This document shows, one piece after another, positions 9,872 through 19,845 of a stretch of DNA of 64,000 nucleotides. This DNA is from Aotearoamyces nothofagi (lineage: Eukaryota > Ascomycota > Leotiomycetes > Leotiales > Tympanidaceae). The DNA lies in NCBI GenBank assembly GCA_015345905.1, contig JADDTR010000001.1, forward strand, positions 62,001 through 126,000. The letters run 5' to 3'. The first letter of the stretch is position 1. The number at the start of each line of letters is the position of its first letter. The translations under genes and the position numbers were made by a program. The notes beneath the pieces were generated by a model, which searched no databases, was not told the origin of the DNA, and was given only the letters and a program-made list of their open reading frames with translations.

Positions 9872-11101
9872 ATGTCACAAGAAAACGATCCTTGGATCTC
9901 ATCAACACCACGGCAATACAAGCCAAGCTACACATACGTCCCCAAGACAGCGCCAATGACTACCTTCGGGTTTCCTATCCATCCACCAACGCAAACTATT
10001 CCGAATCCGCAGCGTCGACGAACAACTTCTAACTTCCTAACCCTCGACTCTCTCCACAGCGCTCCTACAGTCGCCAGCTCTGGCCTCACTGCTTCCGTCT
10101 CTAGCAATGATATCAGCATTCCAGGCTCCCAGCAGCGAAGACTTCCGCTTCACCCACGTAACTGGACTCCGTCGAGAATCCCCACGCCAGGGATCGGTGC
10201 TAAGGCCTCTCCACGGTATCACTATGACAACAGATCTTTCATCATCTCCCAACCCTCTCCTCTTCCACTCGGTGGAAGTAGCCCTGTCATCAGTCCTGTA
10301 TCCCCACCAACTCCAAAGAAAGAGGTATATTCCTCACCAACAACTTCAAGCGACATATCAGTTAATAGTAGCCCGGAACAGAATATTCAAACCACGCACC
10401 GTCTCCTGGGTCCTATCCAGCCCTGTCCGGCAGCAACCGGCACTCTTCCGAAATCCCGTACAATGAACATGATCTCGAATCTAACTTCGTCCTTCTCTCG
10501 ATCTTCTCTCAGCCTTGGCCACGCTCGGGCCTCGCTGTCCAACCTTTCAGCCCACAATACCCACGTATCGGCCCCTTTGCCAGCCTTCACAACCAACACC
10601 CGGCAGATAAGCAAGGCGATGGGGACTTCATATTGGGTTGGCCGCTACGTAGCCTTACATGACCACTTCCGGAGCGAGATACTCGGCCTAGACGATCTCG
10701 AATGTCATCTCCTTCGAGGTCTCCTGGGCCAAAACGACGGCACCGCCAGCCAGCCTCCCCGACTCGAAACGCAAGACCCATACACCCGCGAAGCAGAGGG
10801 TCTCGCCAAGAAAGTATTCACACATCTCGAGGCCCTCTGCCTCACACCCGAAGCAAAGACCAGCCTGAAAAACTTCCAGCAGAAATACGCCCGCCATCTG
10901 CAATGCGAAGCCCTGCTGCCCCACGGCGGAACCATGGTCGATAAGGAGGCGGGCTTTATGGCAAAAGCCAAACGACTGTTTTCCGACGACCACAAGAACA
11001 GCTTCAGTGTCCTGAGGAGGGGAAATGCGTTTGGTGGAAGTGCTTACACGGAGAATCCGTTTACTTCTCAGGGCGAGGTCAGGACTGTCGAGAGGCTCTG
11101 A
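9872..11101 (+). CDS. Unnamed fungal protein, disordered N-terminus with helical C-terminal domain
   Basis: Not recognised. A single-exon gene of 409 residues. Residues 1-245 are low-complexity, rich in S, P and T, with several proline-directed sites (SPVSPPTPKKE, RIPTPG), as in phosphoregulated scaffold proteins. Residues 248-400 look folded and helical: SYWVGRYVALHDHFRSEIL, then GLAKKVFTHLEALCLTPEAK, then YARHLQCEALLP. There is no membrane segment or catalytic motif. The start is the ATG at 9872 after an in-frame stop. It converges on tfb2. Confidence 0.75.
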   Translation: MSQENDPWISSTPRQYKPSYTYVPKTAPMTTFGFPIHPPTQTIPNPQRRRTTSNFLTLDSLHSAPTVASSGLTASVSSNDISIPGSQQRRLPLHPRNWTPSRIPTPGIGAKASPRYHYDNRSFIISQPSPLPLGGSSPVISPVSPPTPKKEVYSSPTTSSDISVNSSPEQNIQTTHRLLGPIQPCPAATGTLPKSRTMNMISNLTSSFSRSSLSLGHARASLSNLSAHNTHVSAPLPAFTTNTRQISKAMGTSYWVGRYVALHDHFRSEILGLDDLECHLLRGLLGQNDGTASQPPRLETQDPYTREAEGLAKKVFTHLEALCLTPEAKTSLKNFQQKYARHLQCEALLPHGGTMVDKEAGFMAKAKRLFSDDHKNSFSVLRRGNAFGGSAYTENPFTSQGEVRTVERL

Positions 11102-11568
11102 GTGGCGGGTAAGAATAGGTGCTTGAGCTTGTACCACGCATAAGATTACCATAACGGCGTTCTGAAGAGGGAGCCTGTGCCTTGTGGGATGGCTAATATT
11201 GGCCGGCGCGGCACGAGTCATGTTAATAAGGCTCTAGAGGTTTGGCCTCTTGTATTTTACGTATAGCTTTGTTGGCTGCTGTTGTGGTCACTGTATACAT
11301 TATGTCATTATTGCATGAGCGGAGTCAGCAGATCAAAATCGAAAACACGTTTTAAAGAACACTGGGTGCCTTGGACTTCTGCCTACGTATTTCAATCCTC
11401 CGGGCTTCCCTGAGTTATTGGTAGAGATAGAACAAAAATGCTGTTCAGTATTGGCACCAAATTTTGATTTAATTCTACTGCTAGTTTCATTCCGCCCCTT
11501 TTCACCATTCATTTCCATCCAAAACGCCACGCTATGCATCATGCGAAATGTCCGCCTCAAAAAAAATG
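11102..11568. other. Intergenic, convergent 3' ends
   Basis: A 467-base gap between converging genes, moderately A+T-rich, with nothing beyond presumed 3' untranslated sequence. Confidence 0.5.
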
Positions 11569-13074
11569 CTACTTCATCTTCCTGCTCTTAATATAGTCTC
11601 TCAACTGCTCGTGTTTCGTTACGAAGAACGATCTTTTGGCATCGCTCTTCCAAATCAACACGCCGATTTCATCGGCATACCTAACCACACCATCATACTC
11701 CGCTTGGCTGGCAAAGTCCTTGAATAGGAAGCCTGGAGTAGCCTTCATGCGCTCATTTTCAATCTGCCATAATCTGATCTGGTCCACGACTGTCGGAGGC
11801 AGTATTGGTGTCTTCTTTCGGAGCTGGGGGTGTGCGTGTGTTTGTAGATATGAGATGATTTGGTCAGATGTTATGCCATGCTCTATGGCGCGGCGAATAC
11901 TGTCGCGAGTTACACGCCCAGAGACCATATTTGGGTAGCGTGTTGAGAGTTTTGTGAAGAGAGCCAGAACGGCGATTTGTAAGGGGGACGATGTGTAGGC
12001 ATAGAGACGGTAGTTTGTTTCGATGACAATGAAACCTTTGGAGCCCGAGGCAGAGCGAAGGGCACTATCAAAACCGGCCGAGATGGAGCGGAGGGCTGAC
12101 GCATCAGAGTTCAGAGTTGTGGAAAGACGTGTGGGGAAGAAGAGTGTCGGCGAGGATGGCGGAAGATAGATGAGCCCAAAGTCTGCGAGGTTGGGAAGCA
12201 TGTATCGTTGAGTTTCTGTCAGGGTTGTGGTACTGTAGGCTAGACCGAGTTCGAGGGAACCAAGCATGAAGAGGAACGAAAGGACATCAACAGAATCCAG
12301 AGACATCGCTTCTGCATTCTGGAGCCAGAGGATGAGAAGAGTCCAGACCTGGGCGTTCACTTCTTGAAGAAGGAACGAAAATCCAGCTTGTGTAATTCCA
12401 ACATCTGAGTGTCTGCCTTTTTGATCAACTAGCCTGCCGATTTCTAATAAGTGTCTGACATTCGCTTCCGGGTAATGAGAGCTTCCTTGTGCTTGGTCAC
12501 CAACGCTATTCACAATATAATGTAAGATACCCTCCCACTGAGAAGTGGCATATGTGTCGAGGAAGCTGATGTCAACATCTTTGTGTCCACTTTCGCTTGA
12601 TGGTATACCAAAGGATTGATGTTCGCCGCCGCCAGTCAGTGCGAGGCGCAAGGATGTCGCAAAGTTATGTGCCAAAGTCAAGACCTGTGGCCGTTCTTTA
12701 CTTGCTGCGGAAACCGAAACAATATGCAACTGAGATAAAACTGCTAAAGCCTTGACTCTCTCGCTGCATGTTATCAGTATTTGTGTGAGACAAAACCTGG
12801 CAGTGAGTAATATACCTTTCGCTTCTTGGCTGCACCCAAAGTTCTAAATCAGACAAAGATAACGGCTTTGGCATATAAAGCATCCCCATCACAAAGCTCT
12901 TTGCTATAATTTATCAGCTAGTCGTACTATTGATACATTCGGATACGCACCTAGATGAGGCAGCATGCGCCGGAAAATAGCAAGGGCAGTAGCAGGCTGC
13001 TGGTAGAGCCTCCTGAATGTAGTCCCTGAGAGACTCTCTAGGTACTCGAAGGAAGTAAGCGACGATACAGACAT
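11569..13074 (-). CDS. tfb2: TFIIH core subunit Tfb2 (p52)
   Basis: Subunit of the TFIIH core needed for promoter opening and nucleotide excision repair, where p52 anchors and stimulates the XPB/Ssl2 ATPase. Exons are inferred at 13074-12951, 12903-12816 and 12763-11569, giving 468 residues (human p52 has 462). The N-terminus reads FEYLESLSGTTFRRLYQQPA and exon 2 SFVMGMLYMPKPLSLSDLEL. The C-terminal third is the best conserved: NYRLYAYTSSPLQIAVLALF, RVTRDSIRRAIEHGITSDQI and QIRLWQIENERMKATPGFL. The terminal segment matches the p52 domain that pairs with p8/Tfb5. All splice phases agree. Identification is from family similarity across the whole length. Confidence 0.93.
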
Positions 13075-15150
13075 TTTGAGAGCTCCGAATCGTCGCGGAT
13101 CAGTGTCATCGGTTAATCATGCTCTATAGTCGTTGGATGGCGGAACGTGGTGTGCATGTGAGGGAGCAATTGCACGAGTTGACATTTCTACGGGCCGGAT
13201 TAACTGTTCGGTAAATATTGCCAATTGACGTAGCCGGAACAGCTTTGGGACAATCATTGGCAGATAAGGTAGGTAGCTCTAGTACCACGATAGTTTCACC
13301 ATTCTCAATTGAACCTCCATCTAACCTACATATCAAAATGGCTGCGTTGAGATTTGTGAAATTAGTAAGATGTTCCAACACATTTTTTAATGCATGAGTT
13401 AATAATCCTTCTAGGTTCTGAAGTCTTTTCAAGCTGAATCGGGTCTTGAGCCTAGGTGAGTCTGTTCGTTTTGTCGTTGCATAGCTCGTGCCGTTCATGT
13501 AACCTCCAGCCTTCAAGCGACAAGTCCATGTTCAGAAATGGCAACATTATCCTCAGAATAGTCTTCAGACTTTCTCTTTTCGTGATATTGCACTAGCTCT
13601 CAACTAGATGGGTTGAACTATCTCATCTATCTCGTTATCTTTCTCGCAATCTTTCTCGCAATATAGCTACCCTGCACATCTACTATATATCCCGCGCTGA
13701 CCCGTCCTTTAATATACAGGCTCCTAGGGGAGAGTGTAAGTCTTCTTTTGTATCCTTGAGCTTTCACTATTTGATACCTAATTCGTCATTTCGACTCAGC
13801 TTACCTTTCGGCATAGTTTCGGGTCACTGCAGCTGAGCCAGGAAGGGTGGAATTTGAACTTGATATCCGGAAGGAACACACTGTGAGTTCGGGCTCTGCG
13901 TACACAGTTCTCTGCAGAACGCTGAGACATCACAGAATCGTCTGAAAATTATTCACGGAGGTACCATTGCAAGCATGGGTTAGATTTCTCCTGGTCTACA
14001 AAGTCAGCATCCGATTAACGGTAATGGCAGTTGATCTCGCAGGTTCACTAGCAGTTGCATCAAGAGGCTTATATGCAACGGGTGTCTCAACAGATCTGAA
14101 TGGTATGACGCAACATTAAAGGTTCTAGGTTGACATGAATGTTCCTGACAGGCCTTACATAGTCACGTACCTGAGCTCGGGCGGCAAGATTGGCGATATA
14201 CTGCGGGGCGTAGTCACCTGTGATAAATGTAGGACTGGCGAGTGCCCGCTGCTATTGGTTCAGAATAGCTAACATTATCCTCCGAACTACCTAGTTGGAA
14301 AGACATTGGCTTACACCTCTGTTCAATTCACTAACGGCAAAGGCGAGATTGCAGCACGTGGTAGCCATACAAAGTAAGTTCATATTAATCGGTGCCGGCA
14401 AATTATGAAAGCGGCTATTGATAAGGTTCAGATATGTGGCTCTCGCATGGAAGGACCCCAAGAACATCGTGGACGAGCTCTCCCCCAGGTCGACATGATA
14501 TTTTCGATTTAGACGGCGTGAGACAAGCTGCAACTGGCGACGGCAGAACCAAGATGGTAGTCAGAAGCTGGCAAAGATCACCATATCGTAGAATTTTGGC
14601 AGGATGCAGGGCCTGATCACATCGTGTTTTATTTACTAGATAGGTAGAACCCTGTACCCACTGCCGTCCCGTGGATCACCGTCCTCATTTTCTTACGGAG
14701 CTCAGAACGGTTGCATCTGTTATTTATTTTCACTTATACATGTATACTGTGATAGATCAGTACGAAATCGATTTCGGGCCTCACTACATAAATGCGACCG
14801 CCATGGCGCTGGTCAGCAACTGCTTCTGGCATCGTTGGGCCTTCTATTCAGCGTCTCGCTTGCATCAGATCCAGCATCAGATCAATCAGCACAGACACGC
14901 AATTTACCCATTCGGCTACCCATGTATACCGTGTACAGCAAGGTCCGGACGGCATTCTAGCCTGCACGAAATCTATCGCCAAGCCGTGGTTAATGCGACA
15001 TAGTGGCTGTGGTGGCGGGTATTTGGCTGATCGGCGAGATACATACTGTTGTTGAATATTGACCAGGTATCATATGTGATCCAACGCACCCCTCAATTTC
15101 GTGCGGCTTTTTGTTGATTTCGAGGCGACCGTGCTTATTAGGGACCGCCA
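13075..15150. other. Gene-poor region, left part
   Basis: About 2.1 kb with no intact gene. The first 100-200 bases are presumably the tfb2 promoter. At 13630-13680 there is a short C+T-rich run with near-repeats of tctttctcgcaat. Minus-strand open frames at 13124-13516 and 14291-14533 have protein-like composition but no family was recognised; they may be further decayed coding sequence like the P450 relic to their right. Confidence 0.45.
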
Positions 15151-16350
15151 ACTGTGTTATAAGTAGATTTTCTCGTGCAACAGGATCTCCGCCGCGGTCT
15201 CCACTGCGATGCTTCCGGGCCCAATGGACATCTCCACACCTGCCGTAGATTGAGACAGCGGTATCACAAGTGAACATACGGAGCGATGATGAATTAGGTT
15301 GTGCACAAGGTGGGCGCCTTGCTTTATGAAACTCTAGCCTCAATGCGCTGGCAGAAGCCTGTTGGGATTTCTGTATTGTTTTTGTTCAAAGAAGATATGG
15401 TGTCTGTGGTGTCTCGCCCGTGAAGTCGTTCTGGGACCCAGAATCCATTTATTATGGAAGTGGTGGAGGCGAAGCGAGGCTGTTTCATATAGAGATGTCG
15501 TACCTGCATTGTCAAGGAGATAACTTCGTTCAGGACTACCGGAGCCAAACAAAGTACCCAGCGGCAATAGCGTTCCGTGACGCGTACGAATGCTCTCCAT
15601 CGTGTGCAGGTACGACAGGACTCGAGTACGACGGCAATTCCGTACGAGAGGGTTTTGGGACAGACGATCCCAGCCCTCTAAAGCTCGTTGTACTCCTGAT
15701 CTGTGTCATACGAGGCAATGCACATGCACAATACCAGTCAGAGAGATACGTATGTAGTGAGTCGGTCCCGACGGATGCCGTCTCCAAGTAGTTTCAGCCT
15801 TGCGAGCGCCTTGTTGCAGAGCCGATTGATCTGCTGGTACCGAGGGACATCTTCCCGAGGGTTAGAAATCAATGCTGTGAGCCTTCCTTAAGAAGCACTG
15901 TGCCGTCCGTATCACCGTATCCACCACCCGGGCATGAATTTCTTCCAGTGTCACTCCGAAATTCTCCATCGGGTTGTCCTTGTTGGAGAATGTCATGACG
16001 CTGAGCAGAGCTACTCGAGTCATGATGGGTTTGCGCTTCACAGTTCCGCGTGTTCGATTGAAAGGGCTATAGCCACCCGCTGCTTCGGTACAGAGTACAC
16101 CATTCTTGCGCACGGTCTTGCAGTCCTCCCTTCAATCGCCGTAATGAGCCTATGGAGCTATGATAGTAAAGAATGGCGGACTCGGTGCGCGGTCGTGTCA
16201 AGTCCATGGCTTACGTTCCCTATTCCGACGTACGTCTTCTGGTACAGGTAAGTAGCCGAAGTTGCACTGAGACGCGGCATGCCGATGGAACCGTATCGAC
16301 GGAAAGCTGCATGCATGATATGGCATGCAACAAAGATCCAACGACACAAT
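15150..16350 (-). pseudogene. Decayed cytochrome P450-like gene
   Basis: Scattered minus-strand segments in different frames match P450 landmarks in the right order and near the right spacing. Around 16330-16250, HAAFRRYGSIGMPRLSATSA resembles the N-terminal (H..Y.KYG.IVR..P..LS) block. Around 15540-15450, VVLNEVISLTMQV and then MKQPRFASTTSIINGFWVPE resemble the K-helix to PERF region (ETLRL.PP...PR....I.G..VP). Around 15250-15190, AGVEMSIGPGSIAVETAAE resembles the haem-binding loop and L-helix (FG.G.R.CIG..IA..E), but serine stands where the haem-ligand cysteine should be. The conserved ExxR arginine is also absent. No single frame spans the region, so this is taken as a dead host gene. Individual matches are weak; the case rests on order and spacing. 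Confidence 0.4.
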
Positions 16351-17457
16351 ATCAGATTTACAGTACGCAGAAGATATCTGGAATCGCTTTATAATAACAG
16401 ACAACATAAGAGCACGATGGCGGGGTTAAAAGCAGGTAACCCTGTGCTTAAGATCTAATTTATATATGGCGTAAGATCTAATCTGGTGAGGGGTCATGGC
16501 TCACGGGTTGGACTCGGCCTCACAAATGACGACGGAAAAAGAAGGCTTGTGCTCTGCACAAATGGTCAATGTTTCCTGGGCGGCTCTCTAGTCCTGCCAG
16601 CTCGCACTGCAGTGCCCCAACCCTGCTTCAGCTCCTCTACGGTGGCTTGCGTGGGTGTCGTGGATGCTGGTGTCTTGACGAGGTACTCCGGTACAGCGCT
16701 CCGTAGGGCCCCCCAACCGTCTGCGCCTGGCAAGACTGAAGAAGAAGGCAGTGTTTGCGAGGCATGCTTGGGGGTCGCTAAGCCCATGATTCCTGTACCG
16801 CATTGTCTCCCGCCGCATCGACGAGCATTCTGACTGATCCCGGCTGATGCGGGATTCGAAACGTCGGCTGATAAGGTATGGCCTGGCGGTACGAAGCAAT
16901 TTCCCCTGTCCTCTGTTCAGCCCGCAGCATGCCCAGAGCAGCGGTACTCAGGTACTCGGCGCATTACGGAAGATTAGGAGTCATCTGCCTGCGCAAAGCG
17001 TGCAACGCGTGCAGAGCGTGCAGAGCGTGCACAGAAAGGAAAGCAGCGGCTGTCTTACCGTGGCAAAAAGAGCCAGGATGTCCGTATTCCGGAAAATCAT
17101 GAAGCCATTCTGTTGTCTCCCTCTGCCTCTGGGCGGCGACTTCGGTGGGGTCGGGGCACTGCTGCCGGCATTCTCTCTCTAACGTGTAAGAGAGTAAATA
17201 TGATGGACGGAGGAAACAGTAGCGGCTCAGCACAGCGATCGTCTCTCCCACCACCCCGGCTGGTCAGGGCTGTCACGTTGCTCGCTAGTCGCTTTGCCCT
17301 CTAGCGACTCGAGTTCTGGTGCAGACCGGGAGTGCAGGGAGCCCTTGATGGCCAAGAGCCCTGTCCAACTGGCTGTCTCACCCGCGCCTCGCAGTCCCTC
17401 GTCGGCCGCGCAGAGTGCGTGTTTGTACAGTACAGAGTGCAGGCCGGCTGTATGCAA

Positions 17458-17520
17458 GCTGTAGGATGTAGGATGTAGGACGTAGGATGTAGGCTGTAGG
17501 CTGTAGGCTGTGGACTGCGG
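17458..17520. repeat. GTAGGMTGTAGG-type short tandem repeat
   Basis: Roughly seven imperfect copies of a 7-base unit (gtaggat / gtaggct) in a row. Nearby at 17608-17650 there is a similar array of ggtagtca units. Confidence 0.7.
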
Positions 17521-17684
17521 GCTGCGCTGCCGCTGCCGCTGTCGCTGTCGCTATCGCCGACGCAGCCCGGTGTGGCTCTCTCGGTGGGCTGGGCGAGTCT
17601 GTATCAGAAAGGTAAGGTAGTCAGGTAGTCAGGTAGTCAGTCAGTCATTGACGCTGCCCGTCCGCCGTCTGCTGCTCGCACCAC

Positions 17685-17722
17685 TACACTACACTACACT
17701 ACACTGCACTACACTGCACCAC
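17685..17722. repeat. ACTAC pentamer repeat
   Basis: About six near-perfect copies of the pentamer cactacactac, with minor interruptions by ctgca. Confidence 0.7.
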
Positions 17723-18017
17723 TACTAGCACCCTGAGGCCCTCCCTCGCCTGCCGGCGCACTTGCACGTTAACGCGGTCCTCACGGCCTGCTGCTCCCCT
17801 GCCACGCTCTGCTCCTGCCTGCTCCTGCCTGCTCCCCTGCCCGCTCCCTGACCAGTTGTGACAACGGCCATGCGTCGAGCCGTCGACTACTGCGCCCGGC
17901 ATGCCTGCCTCCTGCGCACAGGACGGCCCGGAGACCAATGATGCGCGCACAAATGTCCCAGGCTCGATCTCTCCGCTCCTGCGGCAGCGCTCAGCATCCG
18001 CAGCTCTGTATCCGCAG

Positions 18018-18073
18018 CTCTGTCCAGCTCTGTCCTGTCCTGTCCTGTCCTGTCCGGTCCTGTCCTGTCCTGG
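18018..18073. repeat. TGTCC pentamer repeat
   Basis: Two runs of tgtcc pentamers (about nine copies in all), separated by a single variant ggtcc. Confidence 0.7.
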
Positions 18074-18241
18074 GCCTCCTCGGCGCCACGGTCCTGCCTG
18101 TCTTGCCCGTCCACCTGCCAGCGTCCTCGGCGCAGAGGCAATGCCAGTGGAGATCGATGCGGCCTATGCCACCGGTGCCACCGATGCCACCGATGCCGCC
18201 TGCTCGCGGCGTCCTGGGGAGCTGTCCTTGGCCCGTCCGGC

Positions 18242-18309
18242 CCTGGAGTGCCTGGAGTGCCTGGAGTGCCTGGAGTGCCTGGAGTGCCTGGAGTGCCTGG
18301 AGTGCCTGG
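18242..18309. repeat. 9-base tandem repeat CCTGGAGTG
   Basis: Seven perfect copies of cctggagtg plus a partial eighth (cctgg). Because the unit is three codons long, the array stays open in most frames; on the minus strand one frame reads a collagen-like (Gly-Thr-Pro)n run. This explains the long open frames here and is not by itself evidence of a gene. Confidence 0.9.
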
Positions 18310-18597
18310 CCCGCCGCACGACGGGGGCCTCTGTCCTGCTCCCTCTGCCCCCTCTGCCCCGTCCTGAGTCCGCCGGGAGGGATTATCGGATGACTGCGCC
18401 GGCACTACCTGCCCTAGCTCCCCAGCGATGCCCTCACTCTCGCACGCTCGCTCATCTTACCCATCGTCCTGCTCGTCTGCGTCGTTCTCGATAGAGTGCA
18501 TGTCGATGTCGACACCAGCGATGCCTTGCTAGTCCCCGCCGTACCCACTCTCACCACCTCGTGGTTGCTGGCTGCTCCCGGCCATTCAACCGCCTTC

Positions 18598-18645
18598 TCT
18601 GCTCCTCTGCTCCTCTCCTCCTCTCCTCCTCTCCTCCTCTCTTAT
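18598..18645. repeat. CTCCT pyrimidine repeat
   Basis: A run of ctcctctcctcct units forming a pure pyrimidine stretch on the plus strand, about 1.2 kb before the homeobox start. Such tracts are common in fungal promoters. Confidence 0.7.
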
Positions 18646-18888
18646 TTCCTTGGCCAGGTCTCTCTGTCCCTACATGCACCCCCGTCCTCGATGTACCGTA
18701 CCTTATGCTTTAGCTATGCATACCCTGATGTGCCTGCCTCCATTGTGCTCTTGGTTGCCCCCAGCCCCGTGCACAACCCAACCCGTCATTCACACCGCAC
18801 CCGTTCACCTTCTACAGTACTAGAAGCCACATAGCATTTCCATGGCCGTGCAGTCCTTGTAACGACGGGGCCAGCTCTATAATTCTCC

Positions 18889-19845
18889 GTGAGGACCGCA
18901 ACGCCTCTTCCCGGGCCCCAATTTCAAGTCCAGAGTGCCTCTCCAACAAAGGGCTGGCAGGTGCTTCGTGACTTACAAGATACCTCCCCCTCCCTGCAGG
19001 CTAATGGTGATCCCGAGCAAGCATCGTATCAGTCCCTTTCAATTTCAAGTATAACATCGAGCGCTTCGTCGATCGGACGTGTGCCTCGCAGGACAGGCAG
19101 GACACCATACTCCCCACTTCATTTTCAAAGCTACGGCAGCACTCTAAAACAGGTGGTCAGTGAACTGAATCTGGATCTCCATTCTTACAGTTTAGAATAC
19201 CCAATAGAGTCTTACCAAATTCGAGCCTGGTCCGCGATACCCACCGCAGAGATCGGGAAGAACCTTGGGGATTGCAGTGCTTTGATGCTCCGACAGCTGG
19301 CATCGCGCCCGTTCTGGCATATCCTGATAGAACTGTCGTCTCCTTCTTGTGTACGCGTCCTGAAGCAGGCCAAGAATTCTGTGCGTGTACATTGGTTTGA
19401 TGTGAGATTGTGAAGTTTCAAAACGATCTGATTCTTCGGATGAGCCAAGTTACTCCACTGCATCTCGACAATCCTCGAGCACCGTCTTCATATTAGGACA
19501 GGAGCATACCCTATTCTAAAGATACCTTCACGGCCGGCTTGTCAGGATTCAAGCAGTTTCGAGACCGACATTCGCCTTCGACAGGCTTTACTTTCTTTGA
19601 TCCGTGATCATTCGTTACCCATTAGGGCCCTTACTTTCGTTCATCACACAGCTCTTCAGCTTAAGTTTCCTTCTGGCTTCACTTCACAAGATCTCTCGAC
19701 AGCGATCTTTTGCAACAATCCTTGGGACTTCAGTCTGAAAGGAAACCAGACATCCTCAATGATCGTCGCAAGGCCATGCGATACGGGAAGGCACACTTGG
19801 TCTTCCAGCAAGCTCGGGATTCATCAGGACCCAGTATCCCCACGC
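18889..19845 (+). promoter_or_regulatory. Presumed long leader or promoter of the homeobox gene
   Basis: About 960 bases before the chosen start. Composition is less repetitive than to the left, and the frame at 18889-19413 is open for 174 codons but begins with GTG, not ATG. The frame leading into the homeobox ORF is open from about 19597, also without an early ATG. An in-frame ATG at 19759 could add 29 residues (MIVARPCDTG...). Fungal developmental regulators often have long leaders; this is inference. Confidence 0.4.

Larger units (their letters stand above)
16351..18888. other. Gene-poor, microsatellite-rich region
   Basis: About 2.5 kb upstream of the homeobox gene with no supported gene. 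The right half is built from short tandem repeats annotated separately, and becomes pyrimidine-rich on the plus strand from 18550 to 18680. Open frames on both strands here consist largely of translated repeats. Confidence 0.5.

Noticed and set aside
14291-14533. Minus-strand frame read as a further part of the P450 relic.
   Set aside because: It lies too far downstream for the expected P450 end and no P450 landmark was recognised in it.
16840-16875. tRNA-like stretch with gggattcgaaac.
   Set aside because: No acceptor stem or anticodon arm could be folded around it, so the TTCGAA word was treated as chance.
17887-18494. Overlapping open frames of 150-200 codons on both strands.
   Set aside because: They are products of translated tandem repeats (cctggagtg, tgtcc) with units that avoid stops.
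18889-19413. Plus-strand open frame of 174 codons as a separate gene.
   Set aside because: It begins at GTG, has no recognisable domain, and lies where a leader of the homeobox gene is expected.
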